DNA of 64,000 nucleotides from Strongylocentrotus droebachiensis (taxonomy: Eukaryota > Echinodermata > Echinoidea > Camarodonta > Strongylocentrotidae). Shown piece after piece: positions 13,560 to 23,288 of this stretch. The first letter of the stretch is position 1. Every line of letters begins with the position of its first letter. The translations under genes and the position numbers were made by a program. Under the pieces are notes generated by a model. It was not told where the DNA came from and searched no databases. It was given only the letters and a program-made list of their open reading frames with translations. The stretch is taken from positions 310,001 to 374,000 of the forward strand of contig JAVYIG010000709.1 of NCBI GenBank assembly GCA_035222895.1, read 5' to 3'.

Positions 13560-14051
13560 GTGCAAGTTATTACGGGTTGCCTTCACACGATGCCAGCTAC
13601 CTCTAGCACAGTTTCAACTTTAATACCAGTAATACCAGATTGCCAGCAGGTTAAAATTCTTGGCATCATTATCAGAAGCGACCTCAAGTGGGATGACCAC
13701 GTAAGTCATATTACCTCCAATGCTTCCAGGAAATTGTACCTGATACCATTGCTAAAACAATTTGGAATGCCAACATCTGACCTTATTACTTTGTTTACTT
13801 CATAAAGTTGTCCGATATTGGAATATTGTTGCATTGTTTGGCACTCTTCATTTACTTTGCAACAAATCGCAACCATCAAAACCATACAGAAGAGAGCATT
13901 GCTTTCATGTAACATGATCTCTTTGAAGGCGCGTCGAGATGAATTATGCAGGAATTTTGCTTCACAGTTGTTCAGAAACTTTTGTGACTGGCTCCCAGAG
14001 GCGAGGTCATCTCGTCGCCAACTTCGAAACGGTGATAAATTGATAGAAAGA
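13560..14051 (+). pseudogene. Non-LTR reverse transcriptase C-terminal fragment, decayed
   Basis: One frame reads KILGIIIRSDLKWDDHVSHI, then a stop at about 13803, then in the same frame PILEYCCIVWHSSFTLQQIA and IQKRALLSC. These are the conserved motifs downstream of the catalytic palm in LINE reverse transcriptases: the LGV-DxxLxW-HV block and the RPxLEYxxxVWHS block. The palm itself is missing. It sits between the satellite and a further copy of the flanking repeat. It is a dead fragment, not a gene. Confidence 0.75.
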
Positions 14052-14310
14052 CAAGACATCTATCAAAATATGACCTTTGACCCTATAAAAGACGGAACAC
14101 TGGAGGCAGCATCACCAAAAGTTTCAGGTGTGTAGATTATACTAAGATACACCTCCATACAAAATTTGAAAGAAATCCGTCAAGGAATGTGGCAGTTAGA
14201 GCGCACACAAGAATATGACGCAGCGGATGCGACGGCGGCGTAACACTGCTGAATCCACAGTACCCCACAGGCATACTGCCGGTGGGGTACAATAAATGGG
14301 ACTTCAGAAG
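14052..14310. repeat. Flanking repeat, right end with terminal hairpin
   Basis: Another unit of the flank family (GACGGAACACTGGAGGCAGC, GAAAGAAATCCGTCAAGG) that ends in GACGGCGGCGTAACAC. A perfect 9-base inverted repeat follows: GTACCCCAC at 14260-14268 and GTGGGGTAC at 14282-14290. A degenerate form of the same end is seen near 3473-3505. A terminal hairpin is a feature of some rolling-circle elements, but no other hallmark was found. From 14311 to 14930 nothing else is recognised. Confidence 0.55.
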
Positions 14311-14936
14311 TTTCTTGATTTAAACGGATGAGGCAGTCTTCACAATAGTGGGTAGCTAGTTCTACAACTTTGCTGCAACCGATGGACAAAAAAATTCTCC
14401 TGCACCTTTCTTTGAGAGAGTCAGCCAGACAGATGACGATCAGCGTGTAGACGGACCAATATCTGTGAAAGTTTTATTTTTCTTGGTATCTATCAAACAT
14501 TTAACATTTAATCAAACAAGAGAGCTTTGTTTAAGACCTACTCTATATCAGTTTTCTTCAATGTAGTAATTACGGAGAGTTTTCCTGATTATTTGGGACC
14601 ACAGATATGTTTCCCCCTTTAAACATTATCCCAAATACTCATATTTACATGAATTAAAGGTTTCTACTGTTTGACCTCTGACCTTTAACAACTCTGTGCA
14701 TTAGCCACTACATGTACGTTCCCTATTTGAGAGATGGGTGCATGTAAAGTATGTGCTTCGACTTTCCAATCAAATAGTATGATTCGCTCTTTCATATTCT
14801 TTTAATATATAGCCAAAACAGATGTATCCTTTGGCAATGCAAGACAAAAATAAAAATGTGAGAGAGAAAAAAAAAGAATTCATGTAGAGGTCAGAAAGAG
14901 AGGGGAGGACGAGGCAGGAGTGCAAAAAAAAGATAG

Positions 14937-15046
14937 ATTGAAAGGGAGGAGGGGAGATAGAAAGGTAGAGAGGTAGAGAGACAGAGAGAGAGAGAGACAG
15001 AGAGAGACAGACAGAGACAGACAGACAGAGAGACAGAGAGGGGGAG

Positions 15047-15079
<33 letters not shown>

Positions 15080-15092
15080 AAGAGAAAAAGAT
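14937..15092. repeat. GA/CAGA microsatellite
   Basis: Purine-rich tract of (GA)n and (CAGA)n, ending about 28 bases past the donor of the exon at 15120-15182 as read on the minus strand. It would give a long pyrimidine tract in the transcript. Confidence 0.85.
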
Positions 15093-15119
15093 CTTTCAAT
15101 ACACCATGGCTTATCATAC

Positions 15120-15182
15120 CTTGACCTTCAATGACATCTGGGCTGGACAGAATGTAATGGCTGCACAGATCTGATCTGGATT
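15120..15182 (-). CDS. PSAP: Prosaposin-like exon 20: linker of SapB domain 8
   Basis: This exon is 63 bases (21 codons), phase 0 at both ends. It reads NPDQICAAITFCPAQMSLKV, the Cys-x5-Cys linker that ends a SapB domain. The acceptor is CTCACAG and the donor GTATGA. It closes the domain begun at 17683-17769. The 3' flanking intron runs 12.8 kb to exon 21. Confidence 0.88.
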
Positions 15183-15599
15183 CTGTGAGAGTGATAATAG
15201 AGTGAATTTAATTTAAGTGAAATTTTAACAAATAATTCCCTTGACATATATACATTCTTCTCATACAGGGACAGTCAAATGTGTCTTATGCGTACGAGAG
15301 AACATTCTCTATATATTCCTTGTCACCGATATTGTCTCCCTCTAGAAAAAAATAATGGTTCATATTCTATTATTACACTTAAACCAAACTGTGATTCTAA
15401 GATCGCGTTTAACAAAGGAAAGCTCTGACGAGCTTCCTCTGACGAGCTTCCTCTGTTAAACACGATTTTCAACTTAAGCCTACGCCAAGCACCAAGTTCA
15501 AATTGTAGTAGAACATGTGACATCAGGTTTCTGAATCATTTTAGAAGGCCACCTGTCTCAAGTTGGCATTATTTTCCTTGACTGTTTTTGTACAAGTGA

Positions 15600-15785
15600 C
15601 CGACCATAAATTATATATAAATAATACAAAGAGAGAGGAAGAAAGAGCAAATGAAAAAGAAAGTGAAAAGAGAGAGAAACTGAAAGAAAAGAGCAACAGT
15701 GAAATAGAATACATTGAAAGAGAGAAGAGAAAGTAAGAGTGAGGGAGTAATAAAAGAGAATGAGAGATTGAGTGAAAGACTAAAA
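15600..15785. repeat. Purine-rich low-complexity tract
   Basis: A GAAAGAGAGA-rich stretch in the intron between exons 19 and 20. Nearby at 15421-15451 a 15-base segment containing GAGCTTCCTCTG is directly duplicated. No gene is seen between 15183 and 15854 apart from this. Confidence 0.6.
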
Positions 15786-15854
15786 GCATTACAATAACAA
15801 ACAACAACAAAAATCACAGAATAAGTTGAGTGTGCACTATTTCGCAACACTTAC

Positions 15855-15974
15855 CAATTCTGAAGCTAAGAGGGTGTATACCAAGGGTGCGTACTGGCTA
15901 ACATAGCTCTTACACTGGTCAGCAAATGATCCAAATTGATCGCAAACTTGGAGTATCTCTGCAGTGATCATGTT
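15855..15974 (-). CDS. PSAP: Prosaposin-like exon 19: second half of SapB domain 8
   Basis: This exon is 120 bases, exactly 40 codons, phase 0 at both ends. It begins NMITAEILQVCDQFGSFADQ with the next residue Cys, giving Cys residues ten apart, and ends TLLASEL before donor GTAAGT. The acceptor is AATTTCAG. It closely resembles exon 14 (NMILAAVDDIC...), so domains 4 and 8 are probably duplicates. Confidence 0.9.
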
Positions 15975-16241
15975 CTGAAATTAATCAAGATAAAACATAT
16001 ATCATTTTTAAACGTCACATTGCCCCCTCCCCTCCCCCCCAACAACAATAGTTGGTAATATTTAAAAATATAGCATTATAGTTGTCTAGGCCTATGATCT
16101 GGCGCTGTGCTGGCAAGAAAGTGTCCACACACCAGATGATCTGGCAAGCTATGGACCATGGATCTAAAAGATCTCACTTCTTTTTATTTTATCCTCCCAA
16201 CATATTTAAAGTTATATATATTTTTTTTTTACTTAAGAAAA

Positions 16242-17546
16242 TATGTGACCCGGCACCACAAAACCAACAAAAAGTCGCAACCAGCGATTCTCCGTAATCA
16301 GCTAAAATGTCAATTTAGGTGAAAAAAATAGATTTTTGTTTTTTTGCATTTTCTGAAAGAGTGGTCTTTTCTGTACCTAGTATCAAAATTTGGAAGTCTA
16401 AAACATAGTAGAAGATGTGTTTTAAACGGTTTTTCTAGACCAGTTTTTTTCGCACAGCCTTCGGTCTCTTCCAAAATTTGATCACTTTTCCCGAGCGAAA
16501 TTATCGTAGTCCGGAAATGGTCGGTCGTTGCTAACGGGTCGTGCTATGCGGGCTGTGATTGGTCCGTTATAGCAATCAGTGCGGCGCGCCATTTTGTTTG
16601 TATCCGCTTTCACATCCGAGTTCCAGATTTGCGTTCGTCTTATATTCTCCGTTAACGACTTTGAGTAGCTTGATTGTACATCACATATCCAGAATTTGTT
16701 GATCAAGAGTAGACCTAAGAACATTATTATATTTTATACATTTGAGAGTGACAAGTTGCAAAAAAGTCTACAACGTCGTTACAATGCCAGGTTTTGTACG
16801 TGAGCAGAGCCGTGGGATGGTACCGGGGTGCACCAACGCAGATGCCCGGGTAGCTCGGGCGGTCAACGAAGCGATGATGCGGGGGCTAGCTGCGGGGGAT
16901 CAGGCCAACCTTACAGCTTTGCTTACTGAACACTTCGGGCAAGACAGCGACGAGAGAATTCCTGATAATGTGGTTACAAATAATTGCCCAGATGTATACA
17001 AAACAAGATAGGTGACAAGCAGTGTTATGTAAGGGGGAACAAAAAGACTCCGGGTCCACCATGAATAGGCATTGTCTAGTGCAGGTGTCTCGGCACTATG
17101 TTGCAGTTCACTTAATCTGTCCAATTACAACTCTATACATTTACAACATAATAACTTTTGAAAGACTTAAGTCCACACATTGAAACCTCAGAAACATAAT
17201 GAACAGACTATGTTTGACCATCAGGCCAAATTTCAGCCTAATCTGAAAATCTCTTCATAGTGGTTGCTATGGCCTTTTGATTCACCCTTCTATTGATTTC
17301 CCTGTGGTTTGCTTGCTCCGCATGCTTGAATAGCCCCAAACTTTAAAGCTCTCTTTCTCACAATTTAATACCAGTAACCTCCCTCACCAGCTCTTTTCAT
17401 TCACTAAATTGAAAGGGTTAGGAAGCTTCAATTTGGACAAGTAATATACCATTTTAATGAGGAGAACTTCTTCTTTCATAATGAGATGAAATCAGGAAAA
17501 TAATTTTTTGCGACTTTTTGGTGGTTTTGTGGTGCCGGGTCACATA
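16242..17546. mobile_element. 1.3 kb TIR DNA element with internal ORF
   Basis: The ends are inverted repeats of about 35 bases with one mismatch: GTGACCCGGCACCACAAAAC from 16245 and its complement ending at 17543. The flanking TAT/ATA extends the palindrome, so the target duplication cannot be read with certainty. The middle (about 16490-17000) is much more GC-rich than the surroundings and carries a CCAAT-type motif and a short ORF. The superfamily is not assigned. It lies in the intron between exons 18 and 19. Confidence 0.85.
16784..17011 (+). CDS. Short ORF inside the 1.3 kb TIR element, function unknown
   Basis: An open frame of 75 codons from ATG 16784, beginning MPGFVREQSRGMVPGCTNAD and continuing RVARAVNEAMMRGLAAGDQA; the frame is open further 5' to 16742. 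It has codon-like composition, rich in Ala, Arg and acidic residues, unlike the AT-rich intron. An upstream CCAAT-type motif and a possible donor (GATAG then GTGACA) just at its stop suggest a promoter plus first exon left from a larger autonomous transposon or a captured gene. I do not recognise the protein. Confidence 0.35.
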   Translation: MPGFVREQSRGMVPGCTNADARVARAVNEAMMRGLAAGDQANLTALLTEHFGQDSDERIPDNVVTNNCPDVYKTR

Positions 17547-17682
17547 TTATCAAGAGCATGAAGTACAATTATTTCATACAAATTAATAAAAAAAGTTAAA
17601 GGCATAATCATGTTTAATGTATACTGACTTAATTATGTAATCAGAATTGAAAATAGATGAAATGAAAAGAATCATATCTCAC

Positions 17683-17769
17683 CTCCACAGTCACGTTCAT
17701 GAGCATGCTGTCAATGTCTCCAAAGAAAGCCTTGCAGTCTGCGCACGAGTCTGCCGTCAGGGCCAACTT
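17683..17769 (-). CDS. PSAP: Prosaposin-like exon 18: first half of SapB domain 8
   Basis: This exon is 87 bases (29 codons), phase 0 at both ends. It reads KLALTADSCADCKAFFGDID and ends MNVTVE before donor GTGAGA. The CxxC motif opens the SapB fold, and NVT is an N-glycosylation sequon at the same place as in exons 6 and 13. The acceptor is TCTTACAG. It is very like exon 13, again linking domains 4 and 8. Confidence 0.9.
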
Positions 17770-17970
17770 CTGTAAGAGAAGGAATCAAAACTTATCAAAA
17801 TATACATGTACATGTACTCTACCTGTGGGAAAAGAACATTTCAGATTGATAACTCTTTTCCTTCTTTGTCAACTTTCGGAGAAGTACAGTGTCTGTGGAA
17901 CATGATGCATACAATGTCAGTAAAGGAATTTAGCTTCTGACAAACAAATGGTAGAATTTTTAAAGTGATC

Positions 17971-17972
<2 letters not shown>

Positions 17973-18015
<43 letters not shown>
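17973..18015. repeat. (GA)n microsatellite
   Basis: A perfect (GA)21 tract in the intron between exons 17 and 18. The rest of 17770-18623 shows no gene. Confidence 0.95.
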
Positions 18016-18017
<2 letters not shown>

Positions 18018-18623
18018 TGATACATAGTGGACTGACTTATTTTATAAAATAATTACTTGATAAGAATAAACAACAAAAAAATACAAAATACAAATATGCA
18101 CACATGAAATGAATCACGGGGAATCAACTTATCAAGAATAAATCTTATTACATTGTACCCTTGAAAATATCAGACCTGTTTTTACAATGTTTTTTGTTTT
18201 AGCAATATGTAATCATTATGTAATTGCCTATTATTATTTAAAGCTGATGCTTAAAAACATTTTTGGCCACACGTATCCTTCAAAAACTATCCAACAAAAA
18301 CATATTAAATGCTTGCAAGAAAAAACACTTTCTCATTTACACGCGAGTATACATATATATATGCAAAGCACAAAAGAAACACATCACAAACACTCATACT
18401 CTCAAAGAAAAAAGACTTAAATAATTAAACATGAATGTCAATTGCTGTACACATACATGTACCAAATACGTACACATATAAATACAGAGAGGAAAAATAA
18501 AAATATTACATGTATCAAACTACAATGTACAATAATGTTTGAATTATAATTATGAAAATGTCTCCAGGTGTGATATGTACGGGATGTTTTAGTGATGGAT
18601 CTCCATGGCAACACTACACTTGC

Positions 18624-18683
18624 CTGTCTGAGTATCGTAGCGGACATGCAGAAACCGATGTCATTACAAACTGTATCTGGATC
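18624..18683 (-). CDS. PSAP: Prosaposin-like exon 17: linker of SapB domain 7, GC donor
   Basis: This exon is 60 bases (20 codons), phase 0 at both ends. It reads DPDTVCNDIGFCMSATILRQ and nearly repeats the linkers inside exon 16, so it closes the third fused domain. The acceptor is TCTACCAG. No GT donor fits; the sequence AGACAG then GCAAGT matches the strong consensus of GC-AG introns and keeps phase 0 with exon 18. Without splicing the frame would run on into hydrophobic intron sequence. Confidence 0.87.
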
Positions 18684-18949
18684 CTGGTAGAGTTCACATA
18701 AAGAAGGATAGAACATTTAGCATGCAAGATACATGAGAATGAAATAGGTTTCTCATCAAAATTATAAGAACGGGTTATGTTGATGATGCTGGTTTTAAAC
18801 AGATAAAACTGGAATAGATGAACAAAAATCCAAGAAATATGATAGCTTCCATTTTTAAAAGTGTCCTCCAAGCACCAAACATTTCTTCCTCCTTTTCTTC
18901 TCCTATCATAAACTTGCTCTGGCTTTCACATAGTCTTCCTCCTTAATTT

Positions 18950-19110
18950 TTCAACAATATTTCTATTCTTCCCCGCTCCCCTCTTTCTTTTTTTTCATTC
19001 ATCTCTCTCTCTATCTCTAACTCTCTCTCTTTCTCTTCCTTAATCTTTCTCTCTTCTCTTTTCTGTTCCTCCATCTCTTTCTCTCTCCCTCTGTCTTATT
19101 CATTTCCCCC
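18950..19110. repeat. Pyrimidine-rich low-complexity tract
   Basis: A CTCTCT/TTCTTT-rich stretch in the intron between exons 16 and 17. No further gene is seen in 18684-19239. Confidence 0.7.
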
Positions 19111-19239
19111 TAATGTTATTGCATTTACACATACATGTATTTTTGGTCCTTATTTTTGGTCCCTAAATTAACCCCTTATTTGTTTGAAATCATTGATCAT
19201 CTACTTTTGTTCCCCATCTTCTTCCTGCCAACCACTCAC

Positions 19240-20034
19240 CAGTGAAGAAACGATAAACTGAACAACAAGACCGCCATACTGCTCAATGTAGGATCTGCAT
19301 TCGTCAGCACTTTGCCCGAACAATGTGCACACGTTCTCGATAGCATTGACGATGGTATTCTGAACATTAGGGTCATTGAGCTTTGTTTGAACGTCAGTTA
19401 AGAACTGTTTGCAGTCCGTACAGACTTTGGAGGGTCCTTGAATTTTCTTCTTCATCAATTTTGGGATGGAGGGCCGAGCCGAAGACATACAGAATCCCAG
19501 ATCATTGCAAACTGTGTCTGGGTCGATGGATGATACGATAAACTGAACAACAAGAGTGCCGTACTGCTCAATGTAGGTTCTGCACTCGTCAGCACTTGGC
19601 CCGAACAACGTGCACACGTTCTCGATGGCATTGACGATGGTGATCTGTACATTAGGGTCATTGAGCTTGGTTTGAACGTCAGTTAAGAATTGTTCGCAGT
19701 CCGTACAGACTTTAGAGGGTCCTTCAATTTTCTTCTTCATCAATTTTGGGATGGAGGGCCGAGCCGAAGACATACAGAATCCCAGATCATTGCAAACTGT
19801 GTCTGGGTCAATGGATGATACGATAAACTGAATGACAAGAGTTCCGTACTGCTCAACGTAGGATCTGCATTCGTCCGCACTTGGCCCAAACAACGTGCAC
19901 ACATTCTCGAGAGCATTGACGATGGTAATCTGGACATTAGGGTCATTTAGCTTTGCTTGAACGTCAGTTAAGAATTGTTCGCAGTCAGTACAGACCTTTG
20001 AAGGTCCCCTGAGGTGGAATTTCTGTTCTACAGC
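19240..20034 (-). CDS. PSAP: Prosaposin-like exon 16: three SapB domains fused without introns
   Basis: This exon is 795 bases (265 codons), phase 0 at both ends, with acceptor GACTTCAG and donor GTGAGT. It starts AVEQKFHLRGPSKVCTDCEQ and holds domain 5, its linker, domain 6, its linker, and both halves of domain 7; exon 17 supplies the last linker. The repeat period is 95 residues (285 bases) and the copies are nearly identical in DNA. Each second half, for instance ITIVNALENVCTLFGPSADE onward, is exactly 40 residues, the length of the separate exons elsewhere. The fusion therefore matches the usual exon borders exactly. All six Cys are kept in each domain. There is no sequon at the usual place. 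Confidence 0.93.
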
Positions 20035-20103
20035 CTGAAGTCAAGAAAATAAAACAGCTTAAAATCTCGAATTCATCAAGTCAGGCAGGATGATAGAAAA
20101 TAT

Positions 20104-20251
20104 TACAGTCAAACCTGTCTGTAGCGACCACCCATGGGAAACTCAAAAAGTGGTCTTTGTAGACAGGTTAGTACAAGGGAAACAAAACATGTGGTCTTTG
20201 TAGGCAGGTGGTCTTTGTAGACAGGTGGTCACTAAAGCAGGTTTGACTGTA
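20104..20251. mobile_element. MITE with TACAGTCAAACCTG TIRs
   Basis: The left end TACAGTCAAACCTG and right end CAGGTTTGACTGTA are perfect inverted repeats of 14 bases. The interior has repeated TGGTCTTTGTAGACAGGT. It belongs to the same family as 545-738. TA at each end would suit a Tc1/mariner-type insertion. Confidence 0.8.
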
Positions 20252-21745
20252 TATGTTGTCTTTTTTTTACTGTATAAGTGTCTTGTAAAATTGATGACTT
20301 CACACATGTATGAGCAGCACTTTTAATGGAACAAGACCAAATCATAGTACATGTACTTCACAGCTACATGTAGAAGAGGACTTGCTTGCTTCTACAACTT
20401 TTTGCTTTCTTTATGATGTACATGTGCATTACACCTACATGTACATGTATGTGTCTAACATGAATGGGTAATCATATTGCTTGAACTACATATGTGGTTG
20501 TAAGATGTATATGTACATGTATGTGCCTAATATGCTAAAATACATGTTTACGTGTATATGCAATGAACTATTTTTTTTGTTACTACAAAGTATGAATTCT
20601 ACAATACAGCTATACTGTATCAATCTTCAAGGGGAAAAGCAGCTGATAATGTATTTATTTCTATCTCTCTCTCCGTCTCTCTCTTTCTTTGTCTCACACA
20701 CGCACACACACAATCCTAAATCTCCCATTATTTCTTTCTTCTTCCCTCTCATTCTTTTTCTACAAGTTTCTAAACTTTCTAGCATTTTGCTCTACCCCCA
20801 ATTGCCATCTATTAATGCATGGTACAGTTGACTACGCTTTTTCTTTAAAAATAACACAAAATATGTGCATTGTGAACAATCAACAAAAACAACAACAAGA
20901 ACAAAATACTGATGATGTAAATACCACATATGAACAAGCACACAGAGATCAACTTGGCAAACTAGCCAGATTTAATGGAATGCACACCCGAAGCGCATGT
21001 CTTTATAATACAGAAAGGGTTTGGCTGGCTGGAATGTGGACAAACAGGGACATCTGATTGTGACAATGCTGTTAAAATAATTGAAATGAAGATAAAATAT
21101 ATGCAAGTATGGAATATAAACTAATCAGACTTATGGACACATCTAGGGAAATGAACATTATGCCCTTGGCGGCTTCTGTGAAATTTCTTCCTTATGGCAC
21201 TTTTCTGTGAAAACAAAGAAGGGATTAAACTGATGAAAATGCAGATGCTTTCACTTCATATTTCACTTCATAAAAGACTCTCTCAAAAAACACAAAGACA
21301 TGAAGGTTTAATAGCAGTTGCAGTAACATTCAAACACAGGATTTGATAAGAGAGGAGAGAAAATACTAGTCAATATGATAACCAATTGGTTAACCAATGT
21401 CTGATGAACTTGCATTATTCTGCAAAATTAATGAAACGATTATCAATTTTCTCTTAAGCACATTTTGAAAAGTGATCCCACTATTGTGTAGTTACTGTGC
21501 AAGATACGGAGGAAATGAAAGCTGAAAAATAATACATTGATCATTTTGTGAAGGTATGGGTGTTTGTGTGTGAGTGTGATTCGTTGAAGGTGTAGCGGTG
21601 AACTGGTTTATATTCACGATATCTCTCTGTCGTTTGAGTACCATCTTGAAGATATGATACAGGTCCATCTGGAAGTGCACACAAAGGTCAAGGGTGAAAT
21701 AAAAGGCTCCTTGTTTAACGTATCTATTTGGAGCCAGAAGGGTGT
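20252..21745. other. Intron sequence without recognised gene
   Basis: AT-rich sequence with many ACATGTACATGT motifs near 20350-20540 and a CA-rich tract near 20695-20712. Open frames here are low-complexity or lack splice context. I see nothing functional. Confidence 0.6.
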
Positions 21746-21875
21746 GGAGGTTCCATGGTATAGTGGTTCATTCACTTGACTCTCAATCCAAAGGACGAGA
21801 GTTCAAGTCCCAGCCCAGCACTAACTTCCTTTGGCAAGACATTAATCCACATTTGCCACTCCTCATTCCAGGTGT
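21746..21875 (+). mobile_element. tRNA-derived SINE, copy 1
   Basis: It contains a box-A-like stretch (TGGTATAGTGGTTCATTCAC) and a box-B-like stretch (GAGTTCAAGTCCCAG) at tRNA-like spacing. A tail shared with 33337-33462 follows: GCACTAACTTCCTTTGGCAA, then CCACTCCTCATTCCAGG. This fits a tRNA-derived SINE family of echinoids, inferred from the promoter boxes. It is not a functional tRNA. Confidence 0.7.
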
Positions 21876-22187
21876 AAATGGGTACTTGGCAATTGGTTCA
21901 CTTACAATGAACGACCCATATTCTACTCTTTCAGTTCAACAAACGGAAAACTTCAACTTTTTTTGTTAACATTGACATTAGACCAAGCTAAAATCCAGCA
22001 TTGGGTTTAAATTATAGCAGAATATAGATCTACAAGTACTGTGGTGAAAGCATACACGGATGCATTTTCCACAGGGACACCCGAAAGACCCAAAAGACCA
22101 TCTTTCAAACTTATCGATCGACCTCTGATGCTGAAAAGGAAGTGAAATGTTGTAAGAAGAGGTTAAAGGTCATGACCTTTATCTTAC

Positions 22188-22250
22188 CTTGGTCTTTGTC
22201 TCCGGCGTGGCTGGGCAGAAGCTGATGTCGGTACAAATCTCTTGAGGAGA
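22188..22250 (-). CDS. PSAP: Prosaposin-like exon 15: linker of SapB domain 4
   Basis: This exon is 63 bases (21 codons), phase 0 at both ends. It reads SPQEICTDISFCPATPETKT, with the Cys-x5-Cys linker. The acceptor is TATGCAG and the donor GTAAGA. It closes domain 4 and is followed by the fused exon 16. Confidence 0.88.
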
Positions 22251-22652
22251 CTGCATAGAAAGAAAATACAGAAGAAGTATGATGATAAATATATTTTTCT
22301 TTTCAGAAGACAGTCTGCTTTATTTATATGGGACAAAATAAATAATACAGAAGATATCAGGGTCGGTTGCATGGTGATGGTGATTGACACTAAACCAGTC
22401 AAGTATTCATCCCTTACAATTAATTGCCAGCTTTAATTTGTCATCAAAACAATGATCCTGATTCATTGAAATAGGTAGGTTACATTCATCACAACTTTTA
22501 CTAGGCTGGGCCAGGCTTCCTGTCGAACGTCACATATTCCTTCAAAAATAGAAGATTTTTAAGATATATTTTTGTTTAAAACACACTTTCCTTTATGTAC
22601 TTTCATTATAAAAATCTGAATAAAAGTCTAAATTAGTAGAGGTGTTGTGGTC

Positions 22653-22714
22653 TAGGTATTGTTTGCTATATAGAGGGCGCAAGTAGCAATGAGTAGTGCA
22701 GTGGGGCTTTAAGG
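22653..22714. repeat. Dispersed repeat, copy 2
   Basis: Copy of the 62-base segment at 1416-1477 (GTTTGCTATATAGAGGGCGC ... GTGGGGCTTTAAGG). It ends about 28 bases from the donor of exon 14. The family is unknown. Confidence 0.7.
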
Positions 22715-22742
22715 TTCATGAAATTCTCTATCATCATCTCAC

Positions 22743-22862
22743 CAGCTGTGATGCAAGGAAGTCAAAGACGATGTATCCGTATTGGTCTGCGTAGCTCTTA
22801 CACTGATCAGCAAAGTCTCCAAGCTCGGCACAGATATCATCAACAGCAGCAAGAATCATGTT
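22743..22862 (-). CDS. PSAP: Prosaposin-like exon 14: second half of SapB domain 4
   Basis: This exon is 120 bases, exactly 40 codons, phase 0 at both ends. It reads NMILAAVDDICAELGDFADQ, next residue Cys, and ends DFLASQL before donor GTGAGA. The acceptor is TTATTTAG. Its partner first-half exon at 32176-32262 is 9.3 kb away because a LINE sits in this intron. Confidence 0.9.
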
Positions 22863-23288
22863 CTAAATAAGACAACCATAGCAATTGATAAAATTAGAAA
22901 TACAAAATATGGATCGCCTACTTATTTTTTTGTATAACAATCTCACCATAGATTCCCTTTTGTAATGTTTTTAAAGAAAAGGACAAAAATTACAAGCAGA
23001 CATTTGTTAAAATCAATGTCTAGGTTTAAGCAGGAGAAAATCAGGTTCTTCTGATAAAATGGACAATTGATTATAAAATATTAAAAATGATCAAATTCAC
23101 TGATTTGTCACAATCGCATGGTACTCTTAACAAGAATTAGTCTCGTAATTTTGTTATAAATTGTATTTTCATCTATTAATATGTCACTTCTGGGGGTAGG
23201 GGTCTGTTTCTCTGATTTGTCTCGAAAGCACTTCACCAACCTATGTAAACACTTTCTCAATATTGTATACTATTTGATTTCCGAAATC

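Noticed and set aside
14260..14290. Bacterial-type terminator hairpin
   Set aside because: The context is eukaryotic intron DNA; the hairpin is better seen as the end of a mobile repeat.
14770..15117. Minus-strand frame rich in SLSLS
   Set aside because: It comes from the GA/CAGA microsatellite next to exon 20.
20481..21057. Two overlapping plus-strand frames of 116-122 codons
   Set aside because: Composition is low-complexity (CT-rich and CA-rich tracts), with no family resemblance or splice context.
21662..21689. A possible extra minus-strand exon starting MDLYHIFKMVLKRQ after CACTTCCAG
   Set aside because: There is no Cys pattern, no good donor in phase 0, and domain order is already complete on both sides.
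21746..21820. Functional tRNA gene
   Set aside because: Box A and B resemblance is present, but the stems do not pair well and the shared tail with 33337-33462 shows a SINE family.
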